The position numbers were made by a program, and so were the translations under genes. The notes under the pieces were generated by a model. It ran no database searches, was not told the DNA's origin, and worked only from the letters and a program-made list of their open reading frames with translations. From Bdellovibrionales bacterium (GTDB lineage Bacteria > Bdellovibrionota > Bdellovibrionia > Bdellovibrionales > UBA1609), in assembly GCA_016714165.1 (NCBI GenBank), contig JADJNU010000002.1, forward strand, positions 496,001 to 560,000: a stretch of DNA of 64,000 nt, read 5' to 3'. Position 1 is the first letter of the stretch; each line of letters begins with the position of its first letter. Of this stretch, positions 33,564-43,200 are shown in pieces.

Positions 33564-35374
33564 CAGGAACCTGCCTCTGGGGCTGGATAAAGACGATCTT
33601 TCCATTTTGCTCCGGTGACTCCGCCTCTTCTTGTCTTGGAAGGAATTTCTGATTTTAAAGATGAAGAAACCAAAATTGCAGATTTAACAAAGGAAGTGAA
33701 TAAGGGATGTGGTTGTAAAGGTCTTGATTTAAATTCAGGATGAAACTGAACACCGATAAACCAAGGGTGCTCATTAATTTCAACTATCTCAACCAAATCT
33801 CGCTCTTTACAAACTCCAGAAGAAATCATGCCCTTCTTCTCAAAAAGAGCTCGATATTTGTTATTGAACTCAAAACGATGACGATGTCGTTCATGGACCA
33901 ATGACTCACCGTAGATTTCACGAACTCGGGTCCCATGAATGAGGCTACAAGGGTAAGAGCCCAACCTCATGGTCCCGCCCTTGTCCGAAACCCCGCGCTG
34001 CTCCTCCATCATATCAATGACCAAATTGTAGTTTTTCTTTATTGGTATATTAAACTCGCGGCTCGTCGCATCTTTTATCCCACAAACATGACGGGCAAAC
34101 TCAATTGCCGCCAATTGCATTCCGAAACAAATTCCAAAAAAGGGGACTTTATTTTCGCGTGCATATTGAATTGCGGCCATCTTCCCCTCAGCGCCCCTTT
34201 CGCCAAATCCACCGGGAACCAAAATTCCATCTACACCAGCAAGCGATTCTTTCGCATTCTTGGTATTAAGCGATTCAGAATCAATATAGACCACATTCAC
34301 TTTCGTGTGATTGGCAATCCCTCCATGAATAATTGCTTCATGTAATGATTTATAACTCTCCTTCAGATCAACGTACTTTCCCACGATTCCAATTTTAGTT
34401 TCATGCTTTGGATTCATGAGCGTTGCAACCATCTTCTCCCATTCCTGAATGGCTGGCTCACCGACTTCAATTCCCAGACGCTTTGCAACTTTCTCATCAA
34501 AGCCCTCCTGATGAAGAGTCAGTGGGACCTGATAAATACTCGCCGAATCAGGCGCTGCAATAACATTATCCGGATGAACGGAACAAAAAAGAGCAATCTT
34601 TGATTTTAATTCACGAGGAATGGGCTTTTCAGTGCGGCAGATAAGAAAATCTGGCTGAATTCCGACTTCACGAAGTTCTTTGACTGAGTGTTGAGTTGGC
34701 TTACTCTTTAACTCACCTGCAGCGGCTATGTATGGAACATAGGTGACATGCACAAAAATAGAATTCTGAATTCCAACGTCTACCCTCAATTGTCGAATGG
34801 CCTCGATAAACGGAAGTCCTTCAATATCACCAATCGTGCCACCTATCTCAACAATGATGACTTCGGCGCCTTGAGCTGCCTGAAATATCCGAGATTTAAT
34901 TTCATCGGTGATGTGAGGAATGACTTGGACCGTACCACCCAGATAGTCTCCCCGCCGCTCCTTTGAAATCACGCTTTCATAGATCTGACCTGCAGTAACC
35001 GAGTTTGAACGAGTCAAAGAAACGCGCACAAATCTCTCATAATGACCTAAATCCAAGTCCGTCTCGGCTCCATCTTCTGTGACGTAAACTTCGCCGTGTT
35101 GCAAAGGGGACATTGTTCCAGGATCGACATTAATGTAAGGATCGCACTTCATAAGTGATACTTTAAGTCCACGAGATTCCAACAAAGTACCCAAACTCGC
35201 CGCCGTTAGTCCCTTTCCGATCGAGGAAACGACCCCTCCCGTAACAAAAATGAATTTCGGCTCAAACACCTCAGAGGTCGACTTGAGAGGTGACTTCATT
35301 TTTTTCAGAGGTTTCTTACTTCGAACAAATTTCTGAGAGTTCCTGTTTAAATTGGATTTTTTAGCTCCTGCCAT
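33563..35374 (-). CDS. pyrG: CTP synthase
   Basis: PyrG aminates UTP to CTP with glutamine. The 603-residue product contains the synthase domain (FVTGGVVSSIGKGLTAASLG; CDPYINVDPGTMSPLQHGEV) and a class I amidotransferase with nucleophile Cys in FFGICFGMQ and the FHPEF box. It is longer than the usual 535-550 residues: a basic N-terminal lead of about 37 residues and a C-terminal tail of about 30. ATG at residue 26 would trim most of the lead, and the ATG at 35374 has only a close GAGG. It overlaps kdsB and kdsD. CTP is the co-substrate of KdsB next door. Confidence 0.96.
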   Translation of the reverse strand: MAGAKKSNLNRNSQKFVRSKKPLKKMKSPLKSTSEVFEPKFIFVTGGVVSSIGKGLTAASLGTLLESRGLKVSLMKCDPYINVDPGTMSPLQHGEVYVTEDGAETDLDLGHYERFVRVSLTRSNSVTAGQIYESVISKERRGDYLGGTVQVIPHITDEIKSRIFQAAQGAEVIIVEIGGTIGDIEGLPFIEAIRQLRVDVGIQNSIFVHVTYVPYIAAAGELKSKPTQHSVKELREVGIQPDFLICRTEKPIPRELKSKIALFCSVHPDNVIAAPDSASIYQVPLTLHQEGFDEKVAKRLGIEVGEPAIQEWEKMVATLMNPKHETKIGIVGKYVDLKESYKSLHEAIIHGGIANHTKVNVVYIDSESLNTKNAKESLAGVDGILVPGGFGERGAEGKMAAIQYARENKVPFFGICFGMQLAAIEFARHVCGIKDATSREFNIPIKKNYNLVIDMMEEQRGVSDKGGTMRLGSYPCSLIHGTRVREIYGESLVHERHRHRFEFNNKYRALFEKKGMISSGVCKERDLVEIVEINEHPWFIGVQFHPEFKSRPLQPHPLFTSFVKSAILVSSSLKSEIPSKTRRGGVTGAKWKDRLYPAPEAGS

Positions 35375-36110
35375 TTCCTCGCCTTTTTTGGATCATTGCC
35401 TCAATCTTCGCCACATCCTCAGGGGTGTCAACACCCCAAGAATCCTCTTCAACTTGTACCATACGGATCCGTGCTCCTAAAAACAAAGCACGCAATTGCT
35501 CTAAGCCCTCCGCCAATTCAAGATCGGCGGGTCCGTGCTCACAAAAAACCTTCAGAAAACTCTTCCGATAGGCATAAAGACCTATATGTTTGTAACATAC
35601 TTGAGGAAGTTGCTTTGCGTCAATTCGTGAATAAGGGATCGGAAATCGGCTAAAATAAATGGCCTCATGACGTTGGTTTACAATCAACTTTGCAGCGGAC
35701 ATTGATTCGAGATCTCCCGGTTTTAATGCACGTCCCAAAGTCGCCATTTCAAGGCGAACATCCTCTTCGAAAGGAGCTACCAGGGAATCCAGAAGCCCAC
35801 CCGTCAGAAGCGGCTCGTCTCCTTGTATATTCACAGCCACTTCACACTCCATATCTTTCAAAGCTGCCCAGACACGGTCACTTCCCGATGGAAGGCCTGG
35901 CTCCGTCATAATGGCACGAACTCCGCAACTCTCTGCCAATTGAAAAATCTCAGAGTGATCTGTTGCAACATATATCTCTGATAAGCGTTTCGCCGTTCGT
36001 GCCCCCTCGATTACCCATTGCAGCAAGGGTTTCCCGGCAATCGGCACCAATGGCTTCCCAGGAAATCGACTAGAACCATAACGAGCTGGAATTACTCCGA
36101 TAATTTTCAT
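35361..36110 (-). CDS. kdsB: 3-deoxy-manno-octulosonate cytidylyltransferase
   Basis: KdsB makes CMP-Kdo from Kdo and CTP for lipid A glycosylation. The 249-residue product opens MKIIGVIPARYGSSRFPGKPL, the nucleotide loop. It carries NIQGDEPLL with the metal-binding aspartate and the HIGLYAYRKSFL motif. ATG 36110 overlaps the engB stop as ATGA and is preferred to the upstream in-frame start at 36137. Its 3' end overlaps pyrG by 14 bases. Confidence 0.97.
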   Translation of the reverse strand: MKIIGVIPARYGSSRFPGKPLVPIAGKPLLQWVIEGARTAKRLSEIYVATDHSEIFQLAESCGVRAIMTEPGLPSGSDRVWAALKDMECEVAVNIQGDEPLLTGGLLDSLVAPFEEDVRLEMATLGRALKPGDLESMSAAKLIVNQRHEAIYFSRFPIPYSRIDAKQLPQVCYKHIGLYAYRKSFLKVFCEHGPADLELAEGLEQLRALFLGARIRMVQVEEDSWGVDTPEDVAKIEAMIQKRRGNGRS

Positions 36111-36691
36111 TTGAGCGAACTCCAGTTGCGAATCCATCTCTCGAAAATTGCCTCTTCCACCCCGGCAATTCCGGTTTTCTTGAGGCTAGACACCATAAAT
36201 ACACTTTCCTTGCCAACAATCTCAGCCACTGGGCCCATCTGCCTCAACTTCTCTTCTCTGCCAAGCTTGTCCTCTTTTGTCATAATTACCAGGAGAGGCA
36301 AATTCGCTCCCAAGGCATATTCACGAAGTAATTCTTCGTCCTCCGTCCATTTTCGCCTTGCATCCATGATCAAGAGAAGGCCTGTCAAACAGGATCGCTC
36401 CATCATATAAACCTCGACCATTTTTCGCCAACTCTTGATTTCGTTACGGCTCCGCGAGGCAAAACCATATCCAGGCATATCGACGTATCTATAGTGCTCG
36501 CCTGCCGAATAAAAATTCAGCAAGCGAGTCTTTCCTGGGGAGGCCGATACTTTTGCAATTTTTTTATTGGCCAAGGCATTGATAAACGAGGACTTGCCCG
36601 AATTGGACCGCCCAAGAAGGGCCACCTCAGGCAGATCAGGCGAAGGATAGTCTTTGGGTTGAACTCCACTCATCAGAAAATCGATTTTCAT
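36107..36691 (-). CDS. engB: Ribosome biogenesis GTPase EngB (YsxC/YihA)
   Basis: EngB is a GTPase for late 50S assembly. The 194-residue product has G1 GRSNSGKSSFINAL, G2 SPGKTR, G3 DMPGYGFA, G4 TKEDKL and the final G5-like SSLKKTG, all in the usual positions. ATG 36691 is preferred; a TTG three codons earlier is possible. It is first in engB-kdsB-pyrG-kdsD, and 203 bases of non-coding DNA separate it from the divergent sigma-54 activator. Confidence 0.95.
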   Translation of the reverse strand: MKIDFLMSGVQPKDYPSPDLPEVALLGRSNSGKSSFINALANKKIAKVSASPGKTRLLNFYSAGEHYRYVDMPGYGFASRSRNEIKSWRKMVEVYMMERSCLTGLLLIMDARRKWTEDEELLREYALGANLPLLVIMTKEDKLGREEKLRQMGPVAEIVGKESVFMVSSLKKTGIAGVEEAIFERWIRNWSSLK

Positions 36692-36894
36692 GTGCGCCAA
36701 GCTAAGCTTTTTCCAAGATCATGACAAGGATCAATGAGTATCCAGTCCAAATCCTGCGACGCAAATCCGAGAATCTGGACTCTCTCCTCGAATTGAGGCG
36801 AAAAGGGGCAAAATTACCTCGGCACCAGAATTGTAATTACTTTCAATCTAACGACGGTCCGCCATTATATTAAACCCCTTTTGCGAGGTATTGC

Positions 36895-38205
36895 ATGGAC
36901 ACCCAAATGACTCAATCTATTTCCCGCCCGAAAGTTCCCCAAGCCTTCCTCTCTCACCTTGAAGGCCCAACTCACGAAGTTCACGAGCTCAGCGAGTTTT
37001 TGACGATTGGCCGAGACGACAACAACCAGTTTCAAGTCAACGATCCCTCCGTTTCATCCCGTCATGCACGGATCGAGTGGCGCAACGGTATTTATGTGTT
37101 AAAAGATTTGCGTAGCCGCCACGGAACTGTGGTCAACGGAGCACAGATATTGGAAGCTCCTCTTTCCCACAATGATAGAATCCGCATTGGAAATTCTGAG
37201 CTTATTTTTCGCACTGAAAGGGACAAGCGCCCCTTGTCTTTATTGTTAACGAGCAAGAATACCTCTTGGAATAGTAAATTACGATCGCTTCCAAACTTCA
37301 GCAGATCGGACCTTGCCATTCTCATCGGCGGCCCCTCTGGGACAGGCAAAGAAATTCTCGCTCAAATGATCCATCGCTACTCAGCCCGTCGCGAGGGCCC
37401 ATTTGTCAGTGTCAATTGCAGCGCTATGAGCGAGTCCCTGGCCGAAAGTGAGCTCTTTGGGCATGCAAAAGGGAGTTTTACAGATGCAACTCATGATCGC
37501 AAAGGAGCCTTTGAATCGGCCCGTGCGGGAACTCTATTTCTTGACGAAATCGGCGACCTGCCATTGAGCCTCCAACCAAAACTTCTCAGATGCCTCGAAA
37601 ACCGAGAGATCCGGCCAGTCGGCGCAGATCGCACGATTACAACTGACGTCAGAATTGTTGCCGCCACCCATCACAACTTAAAGGAAAGAGTGGTTCAGGG
37701 GGAGTTTCGCGCAGATCTCTATTTTCGCCTAAATATTTTAAACATAAAAGCACCCGCATTGAGAAATCGAATGGAAGATTTTGAAAACCTTCTCCATCAC
37801 TTTGCCCGAGAATACAAAGTGGCTTTCTCGACCGAGGCGATTGACAGGCTAAAGGAACATCGTTGGCCAGGAAATATCCGAGAACTCAAAAACGTGGTAG
37901 CCAGAGCAAAAACCCTCTGCCGAGATAGGGTCATGGCCTCTGACGTAGAAAACTTGATTGATATCCTTCCCGAAAACTTTGGCGTTTCTCTATCAAAGAT
38001 ATCTCCCATCGGACCTGAACCTCTGTCAGGAAATGTAATTAAAGATTTGGAAAGAGCTCTCATAGAGAGAAGGCTCCAAATAAATAATGGAAATCAGCGA
38101 AAAACCGCCGCTGATTTGGGTCTGCCCAAAAGCACTCTTCATGACCGGATAAGAACCTACCAAATAGACCTTCGCTCTCTCACATCAGACGGTCCCGACA
38201 ATTAA
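36895..38205 (+). CDS. FHA-domain sigma-54-dependent transcription activator
   Basis: A 436-residue enhancer-binding protein. Its sensor is an FHA domain (about residues 15-110: LTIGRDDNNQF, SSRHARIEW, LRSRHGTVVNG) rather than a response receiver. The AAA+ domain has Walker A GGPSGTGKEI near 143-152 and Walker B GTLFLDEIGDLP. The sigma-54-contacting loop reads GSFTDA instead of GAFTGA. A Fis-type HTH ends the protein (RKTAADLGLPKSTLHDRI). ATG 36895 has GAGGT 5 bases upstream. It probably responds to a phosphothreonine signal; targets are unknown, but two sigma-54-like promoters lie in this window. Confidence 0.92.
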   Translation: MDTQMTQSISRPKVPQAFLSHLEGPTHEVHELSEFLTIGRDDNNQFQVNDPSVSSRHARIEWRNGIYVLKDLRSRHGTVVNGAQILEAPLSHNDRIRIGNSELIFRTERDKRPLSLLLTSKNTSWNSKLRSLPNFSRSDLAILIGGPSGTGKEILAQMIHRYSARREGPFVSVNCSAMSESLAESELFGHAKGSFTDATHDRKGAFESARAGTLFLDEIGDLPLSLQPKLLRCLENREIRPVGADRTITTDVRIVAATHHNLKERVVQGEFRADLYFRLNILNIKAPALRNRMEDFENLLHHFAREYKVAFSTEAIDRLKEHRWPGNIRELKNVVARAKTLCRDRVMASDVENLIDILPENFGVSLSKISPIGPEPLSGNVIKDLERALIERRLQINNGNQRKTAADLGLPKSTLHDRIRTYQIDLRSLTSDGPDN

Positions 38206-38231
38206 CCACTGCGAAGAATTGGAGGCAGAAG

Positions 38232-39224
38232 CTAAGGTTTCGTGATCATCATTTCAATATCTATTTCAAGGGCCCGGCCTTGGCTCAAAACTCGATTGAT
38301 CTCGTTCCTCACAAGGGATTTAATTGTTGTTTTGCCACCAGGACCGTTGGCCTCTTCGTAGGTGAGTTCTTCGAGGGCTCTTTGCATGCTATCTAACAAT
38401 TCAATCTGCCGATCCTTAACTTCGACAGCTGTTTCCTGTGAGTCAACACGCACATAAAACTTAAATGCCCCCATGGGATTTTGATGTTCTGATGTTTTTC
38501 GAAAATTCAGTACGATCTTTTCCAGCAATACAGTAAAAAAGGGCTGTGGAAACGCATCTGCGAGTAAAATCTCCTTTTTACTGTCGTAAACCTGCACCTT
38601 GTTTGAGATCAAACCAAGCTCTCTTGTGTAATCCAAAAAGAGAGAGGGCAGCCACCTCCCCTTCATGTTTTTTGCTACCATCGAGCTAAATCCAACAAAA
38701 AATACCAAGGCAGATCCATAGAGTATTTTCTCCTTCCAGGTCTTTGCCCAAAACCTGCGATTGAGTTCAAGACAGAAGGCAATAGCCGCCTTTATTTGAG
38801 CTAATAAATACCTCAGTCTGTCAGGAAGTCCATGACGACAAAAACTCCAAAACCCAAATAAAACAGAGAGGAATTCATTCCGCAATTTCAAGATGAAAGT
38901 TCTAGATTTTGTTGGAATTCCTTTTATAGGTACAAGACTTTTGGCGATGGCCGTTTGCACCTGTGGATATCTATCCAAAAAACTCTTCTTTTTCTCCTTT
39001 TGCTCATCGTCCTCACTCAGTGCTTTTTCGTCCAGGTCCAAAGAACTTATCTCAGCGTCGGTCTTTAGCTCCTCTGGAACAATATCTGCCAAAGACATAC
39101 TAAACGCTGGATCAGATTCCTCTAAAAATTTATCGATATCCTCAAGAGAAATTGAGCCCACCTGGGCTTCAGAAATTCCTTTTTCACTGCTTTTTTCAAA
39201 ATTCGTGGTTTTTAAGTCCGCCAT
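38232..39224 (-). CDS. FliL-like membrane protein with long acidic cytoplasmic region
   Basis: A 330-residue protein. Residues 1-80 are acidic and probably disordered, 80-165 are amphipathic and basic, and one membrane helix lies at about 166-184. The periplasmic part (about 205-330) resembles FliL: FKFYVRVDSQETAVEVKDRQIELLDSMQRALEELTYEE, then RNEINRVLSQGRALEIDIEMMI. FliL tunes flagellar stators, but no flagellar gene is nearby, so the protein may regulate another ion-driven motor. The family call is by pattern. It is convergent with the activator (26-base gap) and divergent from the lipoprotein gene. Confidence 0.68.
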   Translation of the reverse strand: MADLKTTNFEKSSEKGISEAQVGSISLEDIDKFLEESDPAFSMSLADIVPEELKTDAEISSLDLDEKALSEDDEQKEKKKSFLDRYPQVQTAIAKSLVPIKGIPTKSRTFILKLRNEFLSVLFGFWSFCRHGLPDRLRYLLAQIKAAIAFCLELNRRFWAKTWKEKILYGSALVFFVGFSSMVAKNMKGRWLPSLFLDYTRELGLISNKVQVYDSKKEILLADAFPQPFFTVLLEKIVLNFRKTSEHQNPMGAFKFYVRVDSQETAVEVKDRQIELLDSMQRALEELTYEEANGPGGKTTIKSLVRNEINRVLSQGRALEIDIEMMITKP

Positions 39225-39305
39225 TTCAACATTATGACAAAATTTAGCCGATCCTTGGACTTAAAAATTCTTGTTTCATACCGATATCGACTCAGGAGGT
39301 CCCAG

Positions 39306-39959
39306 ATGCTGCAAAGCTACGTTCTTTCAGTTCCACTCTTAATGCTTGGACTTTCGTCCTGCTCCCTTCTACAGCGCCATCCTGACAGCGGCTATCTGGG
39401 GGCAGAATTTCAAGAATCCAATTCTGCGGTCGATTTCTATCAAAGCCGAAGAATGCGCCAGGAACAACTCGCCTTCGAGGAACTAGGTATAAATCCCTCT
39501 CAAACATTAAATGAACAGGACCAAGCAAACATCGAACAAAGACTGCGGCTCAAACGCATGGAATCTGCAATTCCAACAAAACTTCAAAAGCAACAGTATT
39601 ACCGCTATCAGGCATTTCTAAAAAGTGATCAAGACCGCATCCTATTTCTGCAGATCCCGACCATCGAAGCTCGTGAGCGATGGGTTCAAAGCCTCGGGAT
39701 TTCCGACACCGACAACGGAGGTTACTCTGATGAAATGGCAAAACTTATTGAGAGCAATGATATTGTGATAGGAATGAGCCAAAAAGCAGTAACAGAATCC
39801 TGGGGAGACCCCGAGATTGTTGAAGTTGCAGGGAACCCCATCTATCGAAACGAGTGTTGGAAGTATTCAAAGTATATCTCCTCGGAGGATGGCTATCGAC
39901 GTGAAATGAGGCTCATCTACTTCGAAGGAGGACGTGTTGTCGGATGGGAAACGATGTAG
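39306..39959 (+). CDS. Outer-membrane-type lipoprotein of unknown function
   Basis: The 217-residue product has a lipoprotein signal with lipobox LSSC at about residues 16-19 (MLQSYVLSVPLLMLGLSSC). A helical charged region follows, then a C-terminal part with DIVIGMSQKAVTESWGDPEIVEVAGNP. The last element resembles the BamE/SmpA-type opening (G-M-S-x-x-x-V-x-x-x-WG-x-P), so a small BamE-like fold is possible. ATG 39306 is preceded by a strong GGAGG 6 bases upstream; the open frame to 39234 is not used. It is convergent with polA, 18 bases apart. Confidence 0.82.
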   Translation: MLQSYVLSVPLLMLGLSSCSLLQRHPDSGYLGAEFQESNSAVDFYQSRRMRQEQLAFEELGINPSQTLNEQDQANIEQRLRLKRMESAIPTKLQKQQYYRYQAFLKSDQDRILFLQIPTIEARERWVQSLGISDTDNGGYSDEMAKLIESNDIVIGMSQKAVTESWGDPEIVEVAGNPIYRNECWKYSKYISSEDGYRREMRLIYFEGGRVVGWETM

Positions 39960-39977
39960 ACAAAAAGGCCGATGGCA

Positions 39978-42568
39978 TTAAGAATGAGCTTCTTCCCAGT
40001 TTCTACCCCAAGCCAAGTTAACTTTTAGGGGAATATCTAGTTTAGCCACATTCTCCATTACCTTTTTTATTTCAGCAGACTGACTCTCAACAACCTTTTC
40101 CTCGCACTCAAAGAGGAGTTCGTCGTGTACCTGCAAAATCATTGGAGACTCGATTTCCTGGTAAAGTTGAATCATTGCCATTTTTACCAGATCACTGGCC
40201 GCGCCTTGAATCGGAGCATTAATGGCGGCTCTCTCTCCGAAGGCTCTGACCGCTGGACGAGAGGATTTGAGTTCCTGAATGTATCTGCGACGCCCGAAAA
40301 TTGTTTCGACAAATCCATTGATCTTTGCCTTTTCGACTGTCTCCGTCATGTACTCCTTCACTTTTTTAAAACGTTCAAAATATTTTTTTATAATTTCAGC
40401 AGACTCGCCACGTGAAATCCCCAAAGTCTGGGCCAATCCAAAAACCCCTTGTCCATAAGCAATTCCAAAGTTCACAGCTTTTGCTTTTCGTCTGAACTCA
40501 GATGTCACATCTTTGAGAGGAAGATTAAAAATTTCAGAAGCTGTCGCAGAATGGATATCAAGATCTTCCTTGAATGCTCGAACAAGACCCTCATCGCCCG
40601 TGACATGAGCAAGAATACGGAGTTCGATTTGACTGTAGTCGGCCGAAATAAATAATTTTCCTTTTTCGGCGACAAACGCTTTGCGAACCATTCTCCCTCT
40701 CTCAGTGCGGATCGGAATATTCTGGAGATTTGGATTTACGCTTGAAAGCCTTCCCGTAGATGTGGCTGCCTGTCGATAGTGGGTATGCAACCTGCCCGTT
40801 TCCTTACTGATCAGCTGAGGGAGTGCGTCGACATAAGTCGATTTTAACTTTGCCAATTCGCGATACTTAAGAACCAAACCGCAAATTGGAAACTCAACAG
40901 CTAATTTCTCTATCACATCGCTTGCGGTTGAATATCCAGATTTTGTCTTTTTCCCCGCCGGAATTTTCATTTTCTCAAAAAGAATCTCGCCGAGTTGCTT
41001 TGGGCTCGCTATGTTAAAAGATTGACCAGCAGCCCTGTGAATTTCAATTTGCAACAGGGACAGATCCTGAGCGAGGAGTTTGCCCTGTTCATTTAGCTCC
41101 GCAACATCTATACCTATTCCTTGTCTCTCCATATGATAAAGAACAGGAACAAGAGGGATCTCTAGATGCTCATAAATCCCTTTTCCTCCCATCTCATCGA
41201 GCTTTTCAAGAAGAATAAATTTAATTTCTGAATGACAGCTCATTATTTGACCTGCAGAAGCCAAGTCAGGGACATTTTTTTCGCAATATCTCTGATAGAT
41301 CTGGTTGAAATCATCAACACTTCCCGGATCAAGAACATAGGCGGCGAGCATAGCATCCCATACCACCAGGGGATCACTGATCTGCAAGGATCGAAAAACC
41401 TCTTTGAGATCAAAACCTTTCCATTTCAGAAATTTACCACTTAGCACTCTTCCGATCTCTCTATCCTCACCCTCTGCGTATCCGACCCGACCTTTATATC
41501 CAAATAAAAAACCACGATCGGTCCTGAGCCCCCAAAGTTTCGAATAAGGTTCAATCGAAGACTTCAGCTCCTCAATGGTCCAATTTCTTTCAATCCATTT
41601 CTGTGATTTGCTTTTTCCTTCGGCAGTCGATCGATTCTCAGATTTTTTATCAGGTGAACTTTTTTGATCTGAGCGCTGGCCTCCTCTTTTGGAAACCCAG
41701 CTTGAATATCATTTTTGCTCTCGCCGAGAAGACTTTTTTCAAATGATTTGAATCCCATTTCCAATAGAAAATCCCGAAGCCGGTCTTTATCAATGGGTTT
41801 AAGACGAAAATCATCCCACTTAAAATCAAGATCAATATCTTGAACAATGGTCACCAGCTTTTGGGAAAGCAGTGCCATATCTTTGTTTTCTATCAAACGA
41901 GCTTTCTGAGCCTTAGCAGAAATTTTGTCGATATTTTGATAGATTCCATCTAAAGTTCGGAATTCATTTAATAAATGAATGGCGCCCTTAGGCCCTATCC
42001 CCCTGACTCCAGGAATATTATCACTGGAATCTCCAACTAAAGCCAAGTAGTCAATCATTTGTTCGGGAGCCACTCCCCATTTTCCAACAACTCCATGACT
42101 ATCATATTTTACATTTTTCATCGTGTCGTAAAGCACAGTGAAAGGAGAGACTAACTGCGCAAAGTCCTTGTCTCCACTCACTATGATTACCTCTAAGTTG
42201 TTCGCTCTTCCCTTTTTCGCGAGGGTACCGATCACATCATCAGCTTCGTAGCCCGGACAATCTAGTGCGGCTATTCCCAAAATTTCTGGCAACTTCTTAA
42301 GGTAAGGAACTTGGGGCACGAGCTCTTCGGGCATTTCCTTGCGATTGGCTTTGTACTCGGAGTAGAGGCCCTGCCGAAAGGATGGCTCTATCCGATCATA
42401 ACAAAAAACCATGTAGTCAGGCTTATTCTCTCTCAACAATTTTACTGTCATCGACAGCAACCCATACAAGGCATTTGTCGGCGTGCCCTTGGGGCTCGAG
42501 AGCGGAGGAATAGCATAAAAGGCCCGAAAAAACATCGAGCTGACGTCAACGAGAAATAGTCTTTTCAT
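39978..42568 (-). pseudogene. polA: DNA polymerase I, single gene split by a one-base frameshift
   Basis: The 5' part (from ATG 42568) encodes the 5' nuclease (FCYDRIEPSFRQG, GYEADDVIGTLA, SGDKDF, GDSSDNIPGVRGIGPKGA). The 3' part encodes the family A polymerase with motif A DYSQIELRILAH, motif B RRKAKAVNFGIAYGQG and motif C QVHDELLFE. They are in different frames. The span is 2591 bases, one short of 864 codons. Adding one A to an A6 run near 41660-41665 joins them through a hydrophilic linker into WIERNWTIEELKSS. Both halves are well conserved, so sequencing error is at least as likely as mutation. The central exonuclease-like region (LRTDRGFLFG) lacks the proofreading DxE and later aspartates, as in Taq polymerase. 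Confidence 0.85.
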
Positions 42569-42569
42569 T

Positions 42570-42860
42570 TTACTGGACCTTGTCTGTCAGCCTATAGATC
42601 TCTTCGCGATTTATCTGCTGTAGTCCATTCTCTCTGATTAAATTTTCAGCCACGTTTCTTTGCTTGACCCATTCGGCGTTGGCTTCAGCAAAAGAAAGCA
42701 AGGTTTTCAATGGAGAAAAATATCGAGGATCTGGCAATGCTTCGCCCAATTCCCAACTCAAAATTGTCCTCTGGGAGCAATCTAAACGGCGCGCCATATT
42801 CGCCGTGCACCAACCAAGCCTCAGGCGTAACTGCCTGACTTTTAGACCATCCCACTCCAT
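42570..42860 (-). CDS. Small XRE-type helix-turn-helix protein
   Basis: A 96-residue protein. Residues 5-50 form a Cro/XRE-type HTH (LKVRQLRLRLGWCTANMARRLDCSQRTILSWELGEALPD), where the CSQRTILSWE helix would contact DNA. The C-terminal 40 residues are helical with no recognised ligand domain. Its stop lies one base before the polA ATG, so it is transcribed with polA. Control of polA or of itself is possible but unproven. Confidence 0.78.
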   Translation of the reverse strand: MEWDGLKVRQLRLRLGWCTANMARRLDCSQRTILSWELGEALPDPRYFSPLKTLLSFAEANAEWVKQRNVAENLIRENGLQQINREEIYRLTDKVQ

Positions 42861-42904
42861 TCAAATCCCCCTCTAATATGCTATTCAATCAAAATCGAGA
42901 ATTT

Positions 42905-43114
42905 TCATCTTCTCAAAGGCCGAATATTCGTTGCTTCCGGCCCCCTTGATGTTTCCAAAAGATCGTAATCTACATCTAACCCAACGATTGAGTCGTCAAC
43001 TCTACCACCATCACCCCATGAGGTGTAATGAAAATATATAGGCGTTCCATCGTGATGCTGGATATATCCATAACCTTGGTGGGAAAAAAAACACTTCACC
43101 CGACCTAAAGACAT
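42905..43114 (-). CDS. Cold-shock-domain-like small protein
   Basis: A 69-residue protein with a divergent cold-shock fold: GRVKCFFSHQGYGYIQH in place of GxVKWFNxxKGFGFI, then IYFHYTSW for the RNP2 FVHxS strand, and final EATNIRPL for xAxxVxxL. The RNP1-like aromatic positions (FF, YGYI) are kept. ATG 43114 has a strong AAAGGAGG 7 bases upstream. The 5' region holds an A/T-rich AAAAAAG-TAA-CTTTTTT hairpin (around 43130-43146). It lies upstream of the XRE gene and polA. Confidence 0.82.
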   Translation of the reverse strand: MSLGRVKCFFSHQGYGYIQHHDGTPIYFHYTSWGDGGRVDDSIVGLDVDYDLLETSRGPEATNIRPLRR

Positions 43115-43200
43115 AAGAAAGCCTCCTTTAAAAAAGTAACTTTTTTATTTGGTACTCCGGACGATTTGGATAGTGCATAAAAAATGTTGAACTCGACATT

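Noticed and set aside
36820..36835. Sigma-54-like site CGGCACCAGAATTGTA before the FHA activator
   Set aside because: The -12 GC is GT and the -24 T is C, so it lacks an essential base of the consensus.
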